DNA of 64,000 nt, taken from Caballeronia arationis (lineage in GTDB: Bacteria; Pseudomonadota; Gammaproteobacteria; Burkholderiales; Burkholderiaceae). The position numbers and the translations under genes were made by a program. Where the stretch lies: positions 62,001-126,000 of the forward strand of contig NZ_FCOG02000012.1 of assembly GCF_001544975.2 (NCBI RefSeq), given 5' to 3'. Below the pieces are notes generated by a model. The model was not told the origin of the DNA. It saw only the letters and a program-made list of their open reading frames with translations, and did not search any database. This document shows positions 35,822 to 43,534 of this stretch, piece after piece; the stretch's first letter is position 1; each line of letters begins with the position of its first letter.

Positions 35822-36172
35822 ATGATGAGCGGAAGCACACTGAACCCGCCCGACGAGGGCAGCGTGGAAATCGGCAAGGGACACGGCACCGGCGCGCTCG
35901 GCCCGAGCGACTCCTCCGACAGCGGCTCGGACGTGCAGGGCGAGAAGCGCTATCCGGGCGACATCGAGGACGAACTCGACGCCCACGCGCTCGGCCAGTC
36001 GCAGGCGGAACTGGCGAGCGACACGGACCGCTACGGCACCGGCGAAGCGGCGTCGGCGGATGGCGACAACAATCTCGAAACCGATTCCGACATCTTGCCT
36101 GACGAAGTGGAAGACGAAACGCGCAGCATCGGCGACGAAACCGGGAATCCGGAGGACGACGAGGACGTCTGA
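35822..36172 (+). CDS. Acidic, probably disordered small protein
   Basis: 116 residues, very rich in Asp, Glu, Gly and Ser (LGPSDSSDSGSD, DSDILPDEVEDETRS, NPEDDEDV), no hydrophobic segment. Similar acidic proteins with an N-terminal MSGSTLNPPD and GTGALGPSDSSDSGSD segment occur in burkholderias without known function. Two ATG codons in a row (35822, 35825) follow GGAG by 4 and 7 bases. Its own sigma-54 promoter (35776) and terminator (36192) mark it as a single-gene unit. Confidence 0.75.
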   Translation: MMSGSTLNPPDEGSVEIGKGHGTGALGPSDSSDSGSDVQGEKRYPGDIEDELDAHALGQSQAELASDTDRYGTGEAASADGDNNLETDSDILPDEVEDETRSIGDETGNPEDDEDV

Positions 36173-36191
36173 TTTCGAGTTTGCAGAGTGG

Positions 36192-36230
36192 AGCGGCGTC
36201 GTTCTTTACGGAGCGACGCCGCTTTTTATT
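36192..36230 (+). terminator. Terminator of the acidic small protein gene
   Basis: AGCGGCGTCG-(12 bases)-CGACGCCGCT followed by TTTTATT, 20 bases after the stop at 36172. Confidence 0.8.
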
Positions 36231-36290
36231 GAAGTGGCGTTAGGATCGGCGTTTTGGGTCCAGCCGCGCACGACGCGCCGACGCCGCCGC

Positions 36291-37202
36291 ATGAACGACG
36301 ACACTTCGCCGAAAACCCCGCCCGTCGCAGTTGGCAGCACGTCGAAATGGCGCGGCTGGCTTTCGTGGGCCGTCGACCCGGTCACGCACTGGTCGCAGGA
36401 CCACTGCCTGATGTTCTCGGCGTCGATCTCATTCTTCGCCGCGTTTTCGCTCGCGCCGACGCTCGTCATCGTGATCGCGGTAGCGAGCATCTTCTTCGGC
36501 GCCGATGCCGTTCAGGGGCGCCTCTTCGACGAGATCAGCGGCGTCGTCGGCACAGACGCGGCGCGCGCGCTCGAAGCGATCGTCGCAAACGCGTGGCACG
36601 CCGACATCGCCCGCAGCACGGCGATTCTGTCGGGGGCGGGCGTGCTCGTCGGCGCATCGGCGACGTTTTCATCGCTGCACAGCGCCCTCAACGTCATCTG
36701 GCCGACGCCCGCCGTGAGCACGCGGGAGAGCATTGTCGGGCTGTTGCGCGTGCGGGTGATGTCGTTCGGGCTCGTCGTCGGCGCGGGGCTGATGGTCGTG
36801 GCGCTCCTCGTGCTCGACGCGTTCGTCGAGCTGGTCGGGCATCTCGTTTTCGGCGACGGCAGCCCGTTCCTCGTGCTCGCCGGCGCGACGCAGCGCGCCA
36901 TTTCGCTCGCGATGCTGTCGCTCGCGTTCACGGTGCTGCTCAAGTTCCTGCCGACCGCGCGCATGACGTGGCGCGACGCGCTGCTCGGCGCGGTCGCGGC
37001 GGCGCTGATGTTCGAAGGCGGTAAGCGGCTCTTCGCGTTCTATCTGAGCCACGCGGGGACAGCGAACATGTTCGGCGCGGCCGGATCGCTCGCCATCATC
37101 CTGATGTGGCTGTATTACTCGGCGGCGGTGTTTCTGCTGGGCGCCGAACTGTCGGCGACGGCGGCGAGGAAGCGCACGCATCGCGAGGCGGGATGGCGAT
37201 AA
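36291..37202 (+). CDS. YihY/BrkB-family inner membrane protein
   Basis: 303 residues with about six transmembrane helices, UPF0761/BrkB family (formerly called ribonuclease BN by mistake). Family features are HWSQDHCLMFSASISFFAAFSLAPTLVI in the first helix and GTANMFGAAGSLAIILMWLYYSAAVFLLGAEL near the end. The function is not settled; members are linked to export or virulence. The start is ATG 36291; a longer in-frame reading would cross the terminator at 36192. Convergent with rpoN, sharing the terminator at 37204. Confidence 0.85.
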   Translation: MNDDTSPKTPPVAVGSTSKWRGWLSWAVDPVTHWSQDHCLMFSASISFFAAFSLAPTLVIVIAVASIFFGADAVQGRLFDEISGVVGTDAARALEAIVANAWHADIARSTAILSGAGVLVGASATFSSLHSALNVIWPTPAVSTRESIVGLLRVRVMSFGLVVGAGLMVVALLVLDAFVELVGHLVFGDGSPFLVLAGATQRAISLAMLSLAFTVLLKFLPTARMTWRDALLGAVAAALMFEGGKRLFAFYLSHAGTANMFGAAGSLAIILMWLYYSAAVFLLGAELSATAARKRTHREAGWR

Positions 37203-37203
37203 A

Positions 37204-37237
37204 AAATGCCTTCGAGTGCAACCTCGAAGGCATTTTG
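37204..37237. terminator. Shared bidirectional terminator of yihY-like gene and rpoN
   Basis: AAAATGCCTTCGAG-TGCAAC-CTCGAAGGCATTTT, a perfect 14-bp stem with A and T tracts on both sides, between two convergent genes. Confidence 0.88.
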
Positions 37238-37261
37238 AGGATCAGGCGGCGAAGCCGAAGA

Positions 37262-38749
37262 TCAGGCCTGCCGGCGCAACTCCGCCGGCGGCACCTTCAT
37301 CAGATGCCGGTACTTCGCGACCGTCCGTCGCGCGACGATCACACCCTGATCCGCGAGCATTTTCGCGAGGCTCACGTCCGACAGCGGATCGGCCGCATTC
37401 TCCTTCGCGATCATCTCCTTCAGGAGCGCACGCACCGCCGCGGCCGAGCACGTGCCGCCGCTTTCAGTGCTGAGTTCGCGCGGGAAGAAGTGCTTGAACT
37501 CGAAGATGCCGCGCGGCGTCGCCATGTACTTGTTGCCCGTCGCGCGCGAGATCGTCGATTCGTGCAGTTCGAGTTCATCGGCGACATCGCGCAGCACGAG
37601 CGGCTTCAGCGCGATCTCGCCGTAATCGAAGAACGCCTTCTGATGCGACACGATGCATTCCGCGACGCGCTGGATCGTCGTGAAGCGCTGCTGCGCATTG
37701 CGAATCAGCCAGCGCGCTTCCTGCAACTGCTGGGCGAGCGGCGAACGGCTCGCGCCCGCCGATTGCGCGAACAGTTCCGCGTACATCCGATGGATGCGCG
37801 CGCGCGGCAGCACCGCCGGATTGATCGTCACGACCCAGCTTTTCTTCACCTGACGCACGATCACGTCCGGTACGACGTAGTTGTCCTCGGCCTGACCGTA
37901 GTTCTCGCCCGGCTTCGGATCGAGCTTGCGCACGAGCGCGCACGCAATACGCAGGTCGTCCGCGCTGCAGCCGATCTTCTTCTGCAGTTCGGCCTGCTCG
38001 CGCCGCGCGAGGCGCTCCAGATGATGGTTGACGATTTCGAGCGCGACAGCACGCGCCGGCGTGTCGGACGGCATCGCTTCGAGTTGCAGCGACAGGCATT
38101 CCGACAGATTGCGCGCACCGACACCCGGCTTGTCGAGCGACTGCACGAGCTTGAGCGCGATGGTCAACTCGTCTTCGGTGAGTTCGGGCTCGATATCGAC
38201 GAGCGCCGCAAGCTCCGAGAGGTCTTGTCGAAGATAGCCGTCGTCGTCGAGCGCTTCGATGATCAGCTGGGCCATCGCGCGATCGCGATCGTTCAGCGGG
38301 TAAAGGCGCAGCGAATCGTGCAGGGTGTCGTGCAACGAAGGTTCGATACGGACCCAGTCGGCCGGGTCGGAACCTTCGCCGTCGCCGCTCGTGCGCGACG
38401 CTGTGGTGCGGCCGAACGGGTCGGAGGAGAACTCACTGCCTGCATCGTCATGGGACGAAGAATCGCCGCTGTCGGCCGAATCGGCGACGCTGTCCGCGGC
38501 AAGCGGAGCTTCGGCCGTTTCGCTGGTCGAAGCGGGCGTCGTTTCGCTCATCGAACTGCCGTTGTCGTTACTGAGGGCGTTGTCCTCTGTTTGCGACTCG
38601 TCGTATTCGAGGAACGGGTTGGTATCGAGGGCATTGCGCAGTTCCTGCTGAAACTCGAGCGACGAAAGCTGCAGCAGGCGGACCGACTGTTGAAGACGCG
38701 GTGTGAGCGCAAGGCTTTGCTTGGTGCGAAGTTCTAGGGAAGGCGGCAT
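37262..38749 (-). CDS. rpoN: RNA polymerase sigma-54 factor
   Basis: 495 residues. Region I is Gln/Leu-rich (SLALTPRLQQSVRLLQLSSLEFQQEL, the activator-responsive part), region II acidic (about 50-110), then the core-binding domain and the C-terminal DNA-binding domain with the RpoN box ARRTVAKYR that reads the -24 element. It directs polymerase to GG/GC promoters that need AAA+ activators such as those at 28628 and 31639. The usual neighbours of the main rpoN (lptB upstream; hpf and ptsN downstream) are absent, so this may be a second rpoN copy. Start ATG 38749. Confidence 0.95.
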   Translation of the reverse strand: MPPSLELRTKQSLALTPRLQQSVRLLQLSSLEFQQELRNALDTNPFLEYDESQTEDNALSNDNGSSMSETTPASTSETAEAPLAADSVADSADSGDSSSHDDAGSEFSSDPFGRTTASRTSGDGEGSDPADWVRIEPSLHDTLHDSLRLYPLNDRDRAMAQLIIEALDDDGYLRQDLSELAALVDIEPELTEDELTIALKLVQSLDKPGVGARNLSECLSLQLEAMPSDTPARAVALEIVNHHLERLARREQAELQKKIGCSADDLRIACALVRKLDPKPGENYGQAEDNYVVPDVIVRQVKKSWVVTINPAVLPRARIHRMYAELFAQSAGASRSPLAQQLQEARWLIRNAQQRFTTIQRVAECIVSHQKAFFDYGEIALKPLVLRDVADELELHESTISRATGNKYMATPRGIFEFKHFFPRELSTESGGTCSAAAVRALLKEMIAKENAADPLSDVSLAKMLADQGVIVARRTVAKYRHLMKVPPAELRRQA

Positions 38750-39239
38750 TGCGTGGTAGTCCTCGTTTGTTCTTGAACAGAATCGGCTTTCGTGACGCCC
38801 TAATAAGCAACGGTCGTGCCATGCGGTACGGGAACCGCATGGCATCGGGCTTTTACGATGCTTGCACGCGGATTGCAGGAGGGTTTGAAGGCTGCTTCCA
38901 CGCAGTTTTTACACGGCCTCCGACAAAACCGCAGCGCCTTCGCGGGTCGTTCGAGCGGGTGTCCAAATGTTGAAAAACGTACGGGACAAAACTATTTCGG
39001 CGGGCTGCGAAATCCCGGCGCGACAAGGCGCGGAGCGCTTTGTCCCAGGCCGCGAGCGTGCGCGTTTTGCATGGCCCGGCACGCAAGTTGCGGAAGTCGT
39101 TGCACGATCGCGTTACTACGGGGCGTGACGTAAACAAAGTAGCGACAAGAAGTACCAATGAGACGGTCCCCCGGCGCGCAAGCAACGAGCAGTAAGGGCG
39201 AGACCGTACTTTTAAAACTGAAAAAGAAGGAGAGTTTCC
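38750..39239. other. 490-base divergent region between rpoN and the BON gene
   Basis: No supported gene. It contains GACAAAA at 38922-38928 and 38985-38991, an inverted pair GGGACAAA (38983-38990) / TTTGTCCC (39039-39046), and the sigma-54 promoter at 39077. The GACAAAA elements lie between the rpoN start and that promoter, so a regulator binding there could affect both. Confidence 0.5.
39077..39092 (+). promoter_or_regulatory. Sigma-54 (-24/-12) promoter upstream of the BON gene
   Basis: CGGCACGCAAGTTGC (39077-39091): exact GGCACG-N4-TTGC with GG-N10-GC spacing. The predicted start near 39103 leaves a 137-base leader before the BON-domain gene, longer than the others in this group. Confidence 0.68.
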
Positions 39240-39575
39240 ATGAAGACGACCCAATTCCTGAAGGCAGCCGGCGGTATCGCAGCAGTTGTGTTTGCCCTCA
39301 ACGCAACGGCTCAGACGACGGCGGCATCGGATTCGACGGGCACATCCGTCGGTCAGAAACTGGACGACAGCGCCGTCACCACGAAGGTCAAGACCGAACT
39401 GCTCGGCGCGAAGAACGTCAAGTCGACGCATGTCCACGTCAAGACCGTCAAGGGCGTCGTTTCGCTGACGGGCACCGTGCCGTCGGCTGAGGACCGGACG
39501 GCGGCAGAAGATGTCGTCTCGAAGGTTTCGGGCGTGACCCATGTGAAGAACCATCTCAAGATCGCAGCCGAATAA
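39240..39575 (+). CDS. BON-domain periplasmic protein (OsmY-like)
   Basis: 111 residues: signal peptide (MKTTQFLKAAGGIAAVVFALNATAQ) and one BON domain, about 38-108 (LDDSAVTTKVKTELLGAKNVKSTHVHVKT, GVVSLTGTVPS, AEDVVSKVSGVTHVKNHL). OsmY-type BON proteins stabilise the envelope during osmotic shock. GGAGAG precedes the ATG. It lies downstream of an exact sigma-54 promoter match, and a small exported protein follows 192 bases later. Confidence 0.9.
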   Translation: MKTTQFLKAAGGIAAVVFALNATAQTTAASDSTGTSVGQKLDDSAVTTKVKTELLGAKNVKSTHVHVKTVKGVVSLTGTVPSAEDRTAAEDVVSKVSGVTHVKNHLKIAAE

Positions 39576-39767
39576 GAGTGCGATGGCTGCGGCGTCTGAT
39601 CTCGCCGGTTCGGGGAACGGGCGCCGCGGCTCGACAGGGAAGCGACTTCAGTAGCAACGACGCAGAACGAAGTACGACCTCGAAGCACCTTGAAAAGGGG
39701 CGTCACTCATCGCGGTTCGCCACGGCATCTTGCCGATGCAACCGGACCGCAGCAAAAGGAGATTTCG

Positions 39768-40043
39768 ATGAACAACACGAAGAAGTTTGCCTTGACCGCC
39801 GCGCTCGCGATTGCCTGCGCGGCTCCTGCGTTCGCGCAGAATGCTGGCGGAGCGGCGGGCGGCGGTCAGTCGAACGGCACGTCGGCGACGCCCGATTCGA
39901 CGAACATGGCATCGGGCGCGATGACGAAGCAGTCGAAGGGCACGACGATGCATCAGCAGAACAAGGCGCACAAGCTGAAGGGCGCGTCGGCTGCCGCTGC
40001 GGCGTCTTCGCTCGGCACCAACGACAAGGGTCAGCCGCAGTAA
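39768..40043 (+). CDS. Small exported protein, unknown function
   Basis: 91 residues with a clear signal peptide (MNNTKKFALTAALAIACAAPAFAQ) and a short mature part rich in Gly, Ala, Ser, Thr and Lys (NAGGAAGGGQSNGTSATPD, HQQNKAHKLKGAS). Family not recognised; short Gly/Lys-rich exported proteins of this sort are common in burkholderias. AAAGGAG stands before the ATG. It may be co-transcribed with the BON gene. A terminator follows. Confidence 0.75.
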   Translation: MNNTKKFALTAALAIACAAPAFAQNAGGAAGGGQSNGTSATPDSTNMASGAMTKQSKGTTMHQQNKAHKLKGASAAAAASSLGTNDKGQPQ

Positions 40044-40070
40044 GCTCGCACGATTTCCCGAAGGAACACG

Positions 40071-40102
40071 AAGCCCGGCCGCGCAAGCGGCAGGGCTTTT
40101 TT
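40071..40102 (+). terminator. Terminator of the small exported protein gene
   Basis: AAGCCCGGCCGC-GCAA-GCGGCAGGGCTT with a small internal mismatch, followed by a T run, 28 bases after the stop. Confidence 0.75.
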
Positions 40103-40125
40103 GCATCGTCGATCCGCGCGGACGA

Positions 40126-40160
40126 TAAAAAGCCGCCGCTCGCGTAGGCGAGCGACGGCT
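40126..40160 (-). terminator. Terminator of the PA2169-like gene
   Basis: Minus strand: AGCCGTCGCTCGC-CTAC-GCGAGCGGCGGCT (one mismatch) followed by TTTTATC, about 70 bases after the stop at 40233. Confidence 0.78.
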
Positions 40161-40232
40161 CCATCGGGCAATCAGCCTGGCGAACGAGCGGCCGTCGATG
40201 ACGACCGCTTCGGACCCGTCACCTCCGGCGCA

Positions 40233-40685
40233 TTACGACTTCGCAGCGGCGTACTGATCGCGTAGATCGCGGATGCGATCATGGTTCTGAATGACACCCT
40301 GATACTGGCGCTCGACGACTGCGCGCACATCGGCAGGCAGATCCTTGTCGAGTGCATCGCGATAGTTCTTCTTCGCGACATCCTCGCCGCGCTCGCATTC
40401 GGCGAGGATCGCGTGATCGTCGCGGCCCGTCACCGCCGACTTCACGTCGACCCAGCCGCGATGTAGCGCGCCTGCCACCGTGCCGCCGGTTTCGGGCTTG
40501 CCGCCCAGGCGCTGCACGACGTCCTGCAGTTCGCGCGCGCCGCGCTGGCAGTCTTCCGCGCGGTTCTGGAACAGGAGCTTCAGGCTCGGATCACGGGTGT
40601 CTTCGGCGGCCTTGAGGAAGCCCTTTTCACCGTCCTTCGACGTTTCTACGAGATCATTGAGTACCGATACGATATTCGTGCTCAT
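40233..40685 (-). CDS. PA2169-family four-helix-bundle protein (DUF2383)
   Basis: 150 residues, all helical, no signal peptide: SVLNDLVETSKDGEKGFLKAAEDTRDPSLKLLFQNRAEDC at the N-terminus and a second helical pair ending VIQNHDRIRDLRDQYAA. This is the ferritin-like DUF2383 fold of Pseudomonas PA2169, a family linked to stress but without known activity. AAGGAGG stands ideally before ATG 40685. A sigma-54 promoter match lies 72 bases upstream on the minus strand, back to back with the one for the gene at 40950. Confidence 0.88.
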   Translation of the reverse strand: MSTNIVSVLNDLVETSKDGEKGFLKAAEDTRDPSLKLLFQNRAEDCQRGARELQDVVQRLGGKPETGGTVAGALHRGWVDVKSAVTGRDDHAILAECERGEDVAKKNYRDALDKDLPADVRAVVERQYQGVIQNHDRIRDLRDQYAAAKS

Positions 40686-40756
40686 GTAATACCTCCTTAT
40701 TGATCGAAGTTCCCCGCAGATGAGATCCCGGTGCGGGACGCGGTCTCTTTCGCTAT

Positions 40757-40773
40757 CGCATGCGGCGTGCCCG
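40757..40773 (-). promoter_or_regulatory. Sigma-54 (-24/-12) promoter of the PA2169-like gene
   Basis: Minus-strand GGGCACGCCGCATGC (40772-40758): -24 element GGCACG exact, -12 ATGC instead of TTGC, GG-N10-GC spacing. The predicted start is near 40747, 62 bases before the ATG. Confidence 0.5.
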
Positions 40774-40815
40774 GTGCGGGGTTTTTCGGGAGCTGGCAGG
40801 CCGTGCATCTTCTGA

Positions 40816-40834
40816 CCGTCGGGCCGGGCGACGG
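40816..40834. promoter_or_regulatory. Dyad between two divergent sigma-54 promoters
   Basis: CCGTCG-N7-CGACGG lies about 45 bases from the minus-strand promoter (40757-40773) and about 25 from the plus-strand one (40857-40872). Its position fits a shared enhancer for a sigma-54 activator, but in G+C-rich DNA short dyads also occur by chance. Confidence 0.35.
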
Positions 40835-40856
40835 CCCATACGCGTTGCTCTTCGCG

Positions 40857-40872
40857 CGGCACGACGCTTGCT
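40857..40872 (+). promoter_or_regulatory. Sigma-54 (-24/-12) promoter of the small membrane protein at 40950
   Basis: CGGCACGACGCTTGC (40857-40871) followed by T: exact GGCACG-N4-TTGC with correct spacing. The predicted start is near 40883, 67 bases before the ATG. Confidence 0.7.
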
Positions 40873-40949
40873 TTTTCCCTCGTTCGACGAAGTATCCAAA
40901 AGCGCGCGGCATCGATCGCGACGCGCAGAACGACGACTTGGGAGAACAC

Positions 40950-41246
40950 ATGAGCATCAACTATCGGGAGTTGCTCGTCTTCGTGGCGATCGTCACGTCG
41001 GCGCTCGTCATGCAGATCCGCCAGGACACGATCGATGTGCGCGAAGCGCAATCCGCGCTCTACCGACGAGAGCAATACAGCAGCGCGCCTGCTGCGAGCA
41101 ACCTGCAGCATGCCGCGTCAGGCACAGCCAGTCGACGAACGGAGCCCGGTGCCGCGTGTGCGGCGCGATCCGCTGCTCATGTAGAACGGCCGCACTATAA
41201 AAAAGGCCGCCCTCGGGCGGCCTTCGTCATATTCACCCTGCTCTGA
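40950..41246 (+). CDS. Small single-helix membrane protein, unknown function
   Basis: 98 residues by the open frame: an N-terminal helix (ELLVFVAIVTSALVMQI), then a polar tail. GGGAGA stands 5 bases before ATG 40950 and an exact sigma-54 promoter lies 78 bases upstream, which argues that the gene is real. The last 15 codons run through the hairpin at 41198, which mainly serves the convergent gene, so the C-terminus is odd. Family not recognised. Confidence 0.55.
   Translation: MSINYRELLVFVAIVTSALVMQIRQDTIDVREAQSALYRREQYSSAPAASNLQHAASGTASRRTEPGAACAARSAAHVERPHYKKGRPRAAFVIFTLL
41198..41224 (-). terminator. Terminator of the glycine-zipper protein gene
   Basis: AAGGCCGCC-CTCG-GGCGGCCTT; on the minus strand it is followed by TTTTTATAG, about 33 bases after the stop at 41257. 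Confidence 0.78.
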
Positions 41247-41256
41247 AGCGCTCAAC

Positions 41257-41841
41257 TCAAGCGCGTCGTTGCGCATACTCGGCAACCGGATGCGGTGGCT
41301 GCAGCGGATCGAAATCGCTCCAGCGACCCTGCTTCCAGCGTCCCGACGCGCGTTCGATGTCCATGCCGCCGGCCTCGCGCAGGGTCGACGCCGCATCGTT
41401 CTGCGACTCCGGCGAGACATGCACGGCAACAAGCACGCCCGCGTGCCGCGCGTTCTCCTCGTTTGCATGAGACGTGGACGACCCCGGCTTCGACTTGCGC
41501 GTATGAGACATCGCGCCCGCAAGCGAGCCGATATACGCACCGACACCTGCCGCCACCACCGACACGAACAACGGCGCCTTGAAGACCGCGAACACCGCCG
41601 CGCCGACGACCGCCCCGATCACCGCGCCGATCGTTACGCCGCGCCCCGCGCCCTTGGGTGCGGCCTGAGCGCCCGCATCGGTGCCGACGTCGCCGCCGAT
41701 CGGATGACGGGCGTGCTGGCCGCTCGGATTGACGAAGAAGAGCGTGACGTCTTCCTCGACGAAGCCGCGGGCGAAGAGCCGTTGCGCGGCGGCCTCGGCG
41801 GCCGGAAAAGTCTGGAAACGGCCCGCGATTATTAGCGACAT
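41257..41841 (-). CDS. Glycine-zipper membrane protein, stress-type hypothetical
   Basis: 194 residues: N-terminal part like general-stress proteins that begin IIAGRFQTFPAAEAAAQRLFARGF, then a glycine-zipper double helix (VTIGAVIGAVVGAAVFAVFKAPLFVSVVAAGVGAYIGSLAGAM), and a C-terminal domain with VLVAVHVSPESQNDAASTLREAGGMDIERA, a pattern of proteins predicted to sense or modify membranes. The function is unknown. It is the last gene of the operon pfpI - DUF4142 - DUF1488 - this gene, 43 bases after DUF1488, and is followed by a terminator. Confidence 0.78.
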   Translation of the reverse strand: MSLIIAGRFQTFPAAEAAAQRLFARGFVEEDVTLFFVNPSGQHARHPIGGDVGTDAGAQAAPKGAGRGVTIGAVIGAVVGAAVFAVFKAPLFVSVVAAGVGAYIGSLAGAMSHTRKSKPGSSTSHANEENARHAGVLVAVHVSPESQNDAASTLREAGGMDIERASGRWKQGRWSDFDPLQPPHPVAEYAQRRA

Positions 41842-41884
41842 GATGCCTCCGTTTTCGATTGGGTCAGGTTCAGGGGCGGTGCGC

Positions 41885-42223
41885 CTATTTCGGCTCCATA
41901 CCGGCGACGCGGAACAGGCCGCTGCGCAGCACGACCGCCTGGCCGCCGTTCTCGTCGAGCGCTTCGGCGCAGACCGCGCGGATACGCGGCCGGCCCTGCT
42001 CGTAGGCGGGCATCAGGTCCTCTTCGCGCGCGGAGACCGCGGCGAAATGGTCCTCCAGCGCCTCGGCGGAAATCGAGCAGACGACAGGCTGGCCGTCGAC
42101 GAGTGCGGTGAAATTGATCACCAGGTCGACGCCGTCGAAAACGGGCGGATCTTCCGCGAAGGTGATGTGCATGGTCGAGTCCTCATAGGCCGGACGATGG
42201 GGGGAAGCGGGAAGGGCGCTCAT
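41885..42223 (-). CDS. DUF1488-family protein
   Basis: 112 residues; the core MHITFAEDPPVFDGVDLVINFTALVDGQPVVCSIS...LEDHF and AYEQGRPRIRAVCAEAL fits DUF1488, a small family of unknown function. The ATG at 42223 overlaps the preceding stop by 4 bases (ATGA), which suggests coupling; a second ATG at 42172 behind GAGG would give a 95-residue product closer to the family start. Third gene of the pfpI operon. Confidence 0.75.
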   Translation of the reverse strand: MSALPASPHRPAYEDSTMHITFAEDPPVFDGVDLVINFTALVDGQPVVCSISAEALEDHFAAVSAREEDLMPAYEQGRPRIRAVCAEALDENGGQAVVLRSGLFRVAGMEPK

Positions 42224-42828
42224 GCCTTGGCCTTCGCGAGCTGCTGCGCCATCTGGTAATGGTGCTCGATGATCGGCAGTGCCTTGGCCGCGGCGCCTTT
42301 CAGTTGCGCGTCGTTGCCGTTCTCGCTTTCCTGCTTGAAGAGCTCGACGGCCTTCTGATGGCCGCCGACCGCCACCTTGTCAATATATGCCTTGTCGAAG
42401 TCGGCGCCTTGAAGATTTTGCAAGCTGCCGACCACCGACGAATCCGCGCTCGCCGGCGCCGTGATGCCGTGCCGCTTAGCGAGGACGTCGAGATTGCGCG
42501 CGAGCTTGGCGTGGTCCGCGATCATGCGCTCCGCGAAGCGCTTGACCTGCGCGTCGCTCGACTTCGTGAGCGCGAGCTTGCTTGCGGCAATTTCAGTGGC
42601 GCCGGCTGTGCCTGCGTCCTGCACGAACTGCTGATCGGTCGCCGACAGTTTCTCCGATGCCCCGCTCGCCGGTGCGTTCTGCGCGTAAGCGAGCGGCACG
42701 AAGCCGGCGGCCAGCGCAAGCGCCGCGACGCCTTTCTTCGCCCAGCCGCGCATCAGCGCGCCGCGCGTCGATGGCTGCGCCGCCGGGGGCGTTTCATGTC
42801 GCCGGTTGAAAGTGGAATCGTTCGGCAT
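42220..42828 (-). CDS. DUF4142 exported protein
   Basis: 202 residues. After a polar 25-residue N-terminus there is a signal-like helix (GVAALALAAGFVPLAYAQ), then a helical DUF4142 domain (LSATDQQFVQDAGTAGATEIAASKLALTKSSDAQVKRFAERMIADHAKLARNL, the ferritin-like family with conserved E, F and DH). Probably periplasmic; function unknown, often in stress loci. A strong GGAGG precedes ATG 42828; an internal Met at residue 26 would give a more normal signal peptide. Second gene of the pfpI operon, 29 bases after pfpI. Confidence 0.85.
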   Translation of the reverse strand: MPNDSTFNRRHETPPAAQPSTRGALMRGWAKKGVAALALAAGFVPLAYAQNAPASGASEKLSATDQQFVQDAGTAGATEIAASKLALTKSSDAQVKRFAERMIADHAKLARNLDVLAKRHGITAPASADSSVVGSLQNLQGADFDKAYIDKVAVGGHQKAVELFKQESENGNDAQLKGAAAKALPIIEHHYQMAQQLAKAKA

Positions 42829-42857
42829 GCGTCCTCCTGTTCCTGCGGGTTTCACTT

Positions 42858-43412
42858 TCATGCAGCCTGTTTCGCCTTGGCAAGCGCGTCGATCAGCGCC
42901 TTGTTGAAGGCGGGCAGGTCGTCGGGCTTGCGACTCGTGATCAGGTTGCCGTCGACCTGCACTTCCTGGTCGACCCAGGTCCCGCCCGCATTGCGGATGT
43001 CGTCCTGCAGGCTCGGCCAGCTCGTCATCGTGCGGCCCGCGACGATGCCCGCCGAGATCGGCAGCCAGCCGCCGTGACAGATCACCGCGATCGGCTTTTT
43101 CGCCTGATTGGCGGCCTTGACGAAGCCCTGCGCCTGCGCATCGACACGAATCGCGTCGCTGTTCAAGACGCCGCCCGGCAGCACGAGCGCGTCGTAATCC
43201 GACGCCTTGACCTGATCGAACGTGGCGTCGACCGCGACCTTGTCGCCCTTGTCGACGTGCTTGAAACCCTGGATCTGTCCCGGCTTCTGCGAAATCACGT
43301 GGACCTCGGCGCCGGCTTCCTTCAGGGCGCGCTGCGGCTCGACGAGTTCGGCCTGCTCGAAGCCGTCGACTGCGAGAATCGCGACCTTGCAATTGTTCAG
43401 CGAAGTAGCCAT
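42858..43412 (-). CDS. PfpI/DJ-1 family protein (protease or glyoxalase-like)
   Basis: 184 residues of the PfpI group. The nucleophile elbow AVICHGGWLP places the catalytic Cys at 112 with His113; the partner acidic residue is in GFEQAEL (about 18-20). Members act as general-stress proteases, deglycases or glyoxalases; the exact activity cannot be told. First gene of a four-gene operon (DUF4142, DUF1488, glycine-zipper protein follow). A sigma-54 promoter match lies 74 bases upstream of ATG 43412. Confidence 0.9.
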   Translation of the reverse strand: MATSLNNCKVAILAVDGFEQAELVEPQRALKEAGAEVHVISQKPGQIQGFKHVDKGDKVAVDATFDQVKASDYDALVLPGGVLNSDAIRVDAQAQGFVKAANQAKKPIAVICHGGWLPISAGIVAGRTMTSWPSLQDDIRNAGGTWVDQEVQVDGNLITSRKPDDLPAFNKALIDALAKAKQAA

Positions 43413-43485
43413 CGAAACACTCTCCCTGTTGCTGGATAAGCCTGTGAGATGGGTTCCCGGCCTGCGGAACCCTCGACTCGACGGC

Positions 43486-43502
43486 AGCAAGGGGTGTGCC
43501 CA
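43486..43502 (-). promoter_or_regulatory. Sigma-54 (-24/-12) promoter of the pfpI operon
   Basis: Minus-strand GGGCACACCCCTTGC (43501-43487) followed by T: exact TTGCT at -12, GGCAC at -24, GG-N10-GC spacing. The predicted start is near 43476, 64 bases before pfpI. Confidence 0.58.
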
Positions 43503-43534
43503 GGAGAGCGGGCAGGCGGCGTTCGGATGGGCGT

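Noticed and set aside
40731..40949. Longer N-terminus for the small protein at 40950
   Set aside because: It would place the start upstream of the sigma-54 promoter at 40857; ATG 40950 has a good ribosome binding site and begins just before the helix.
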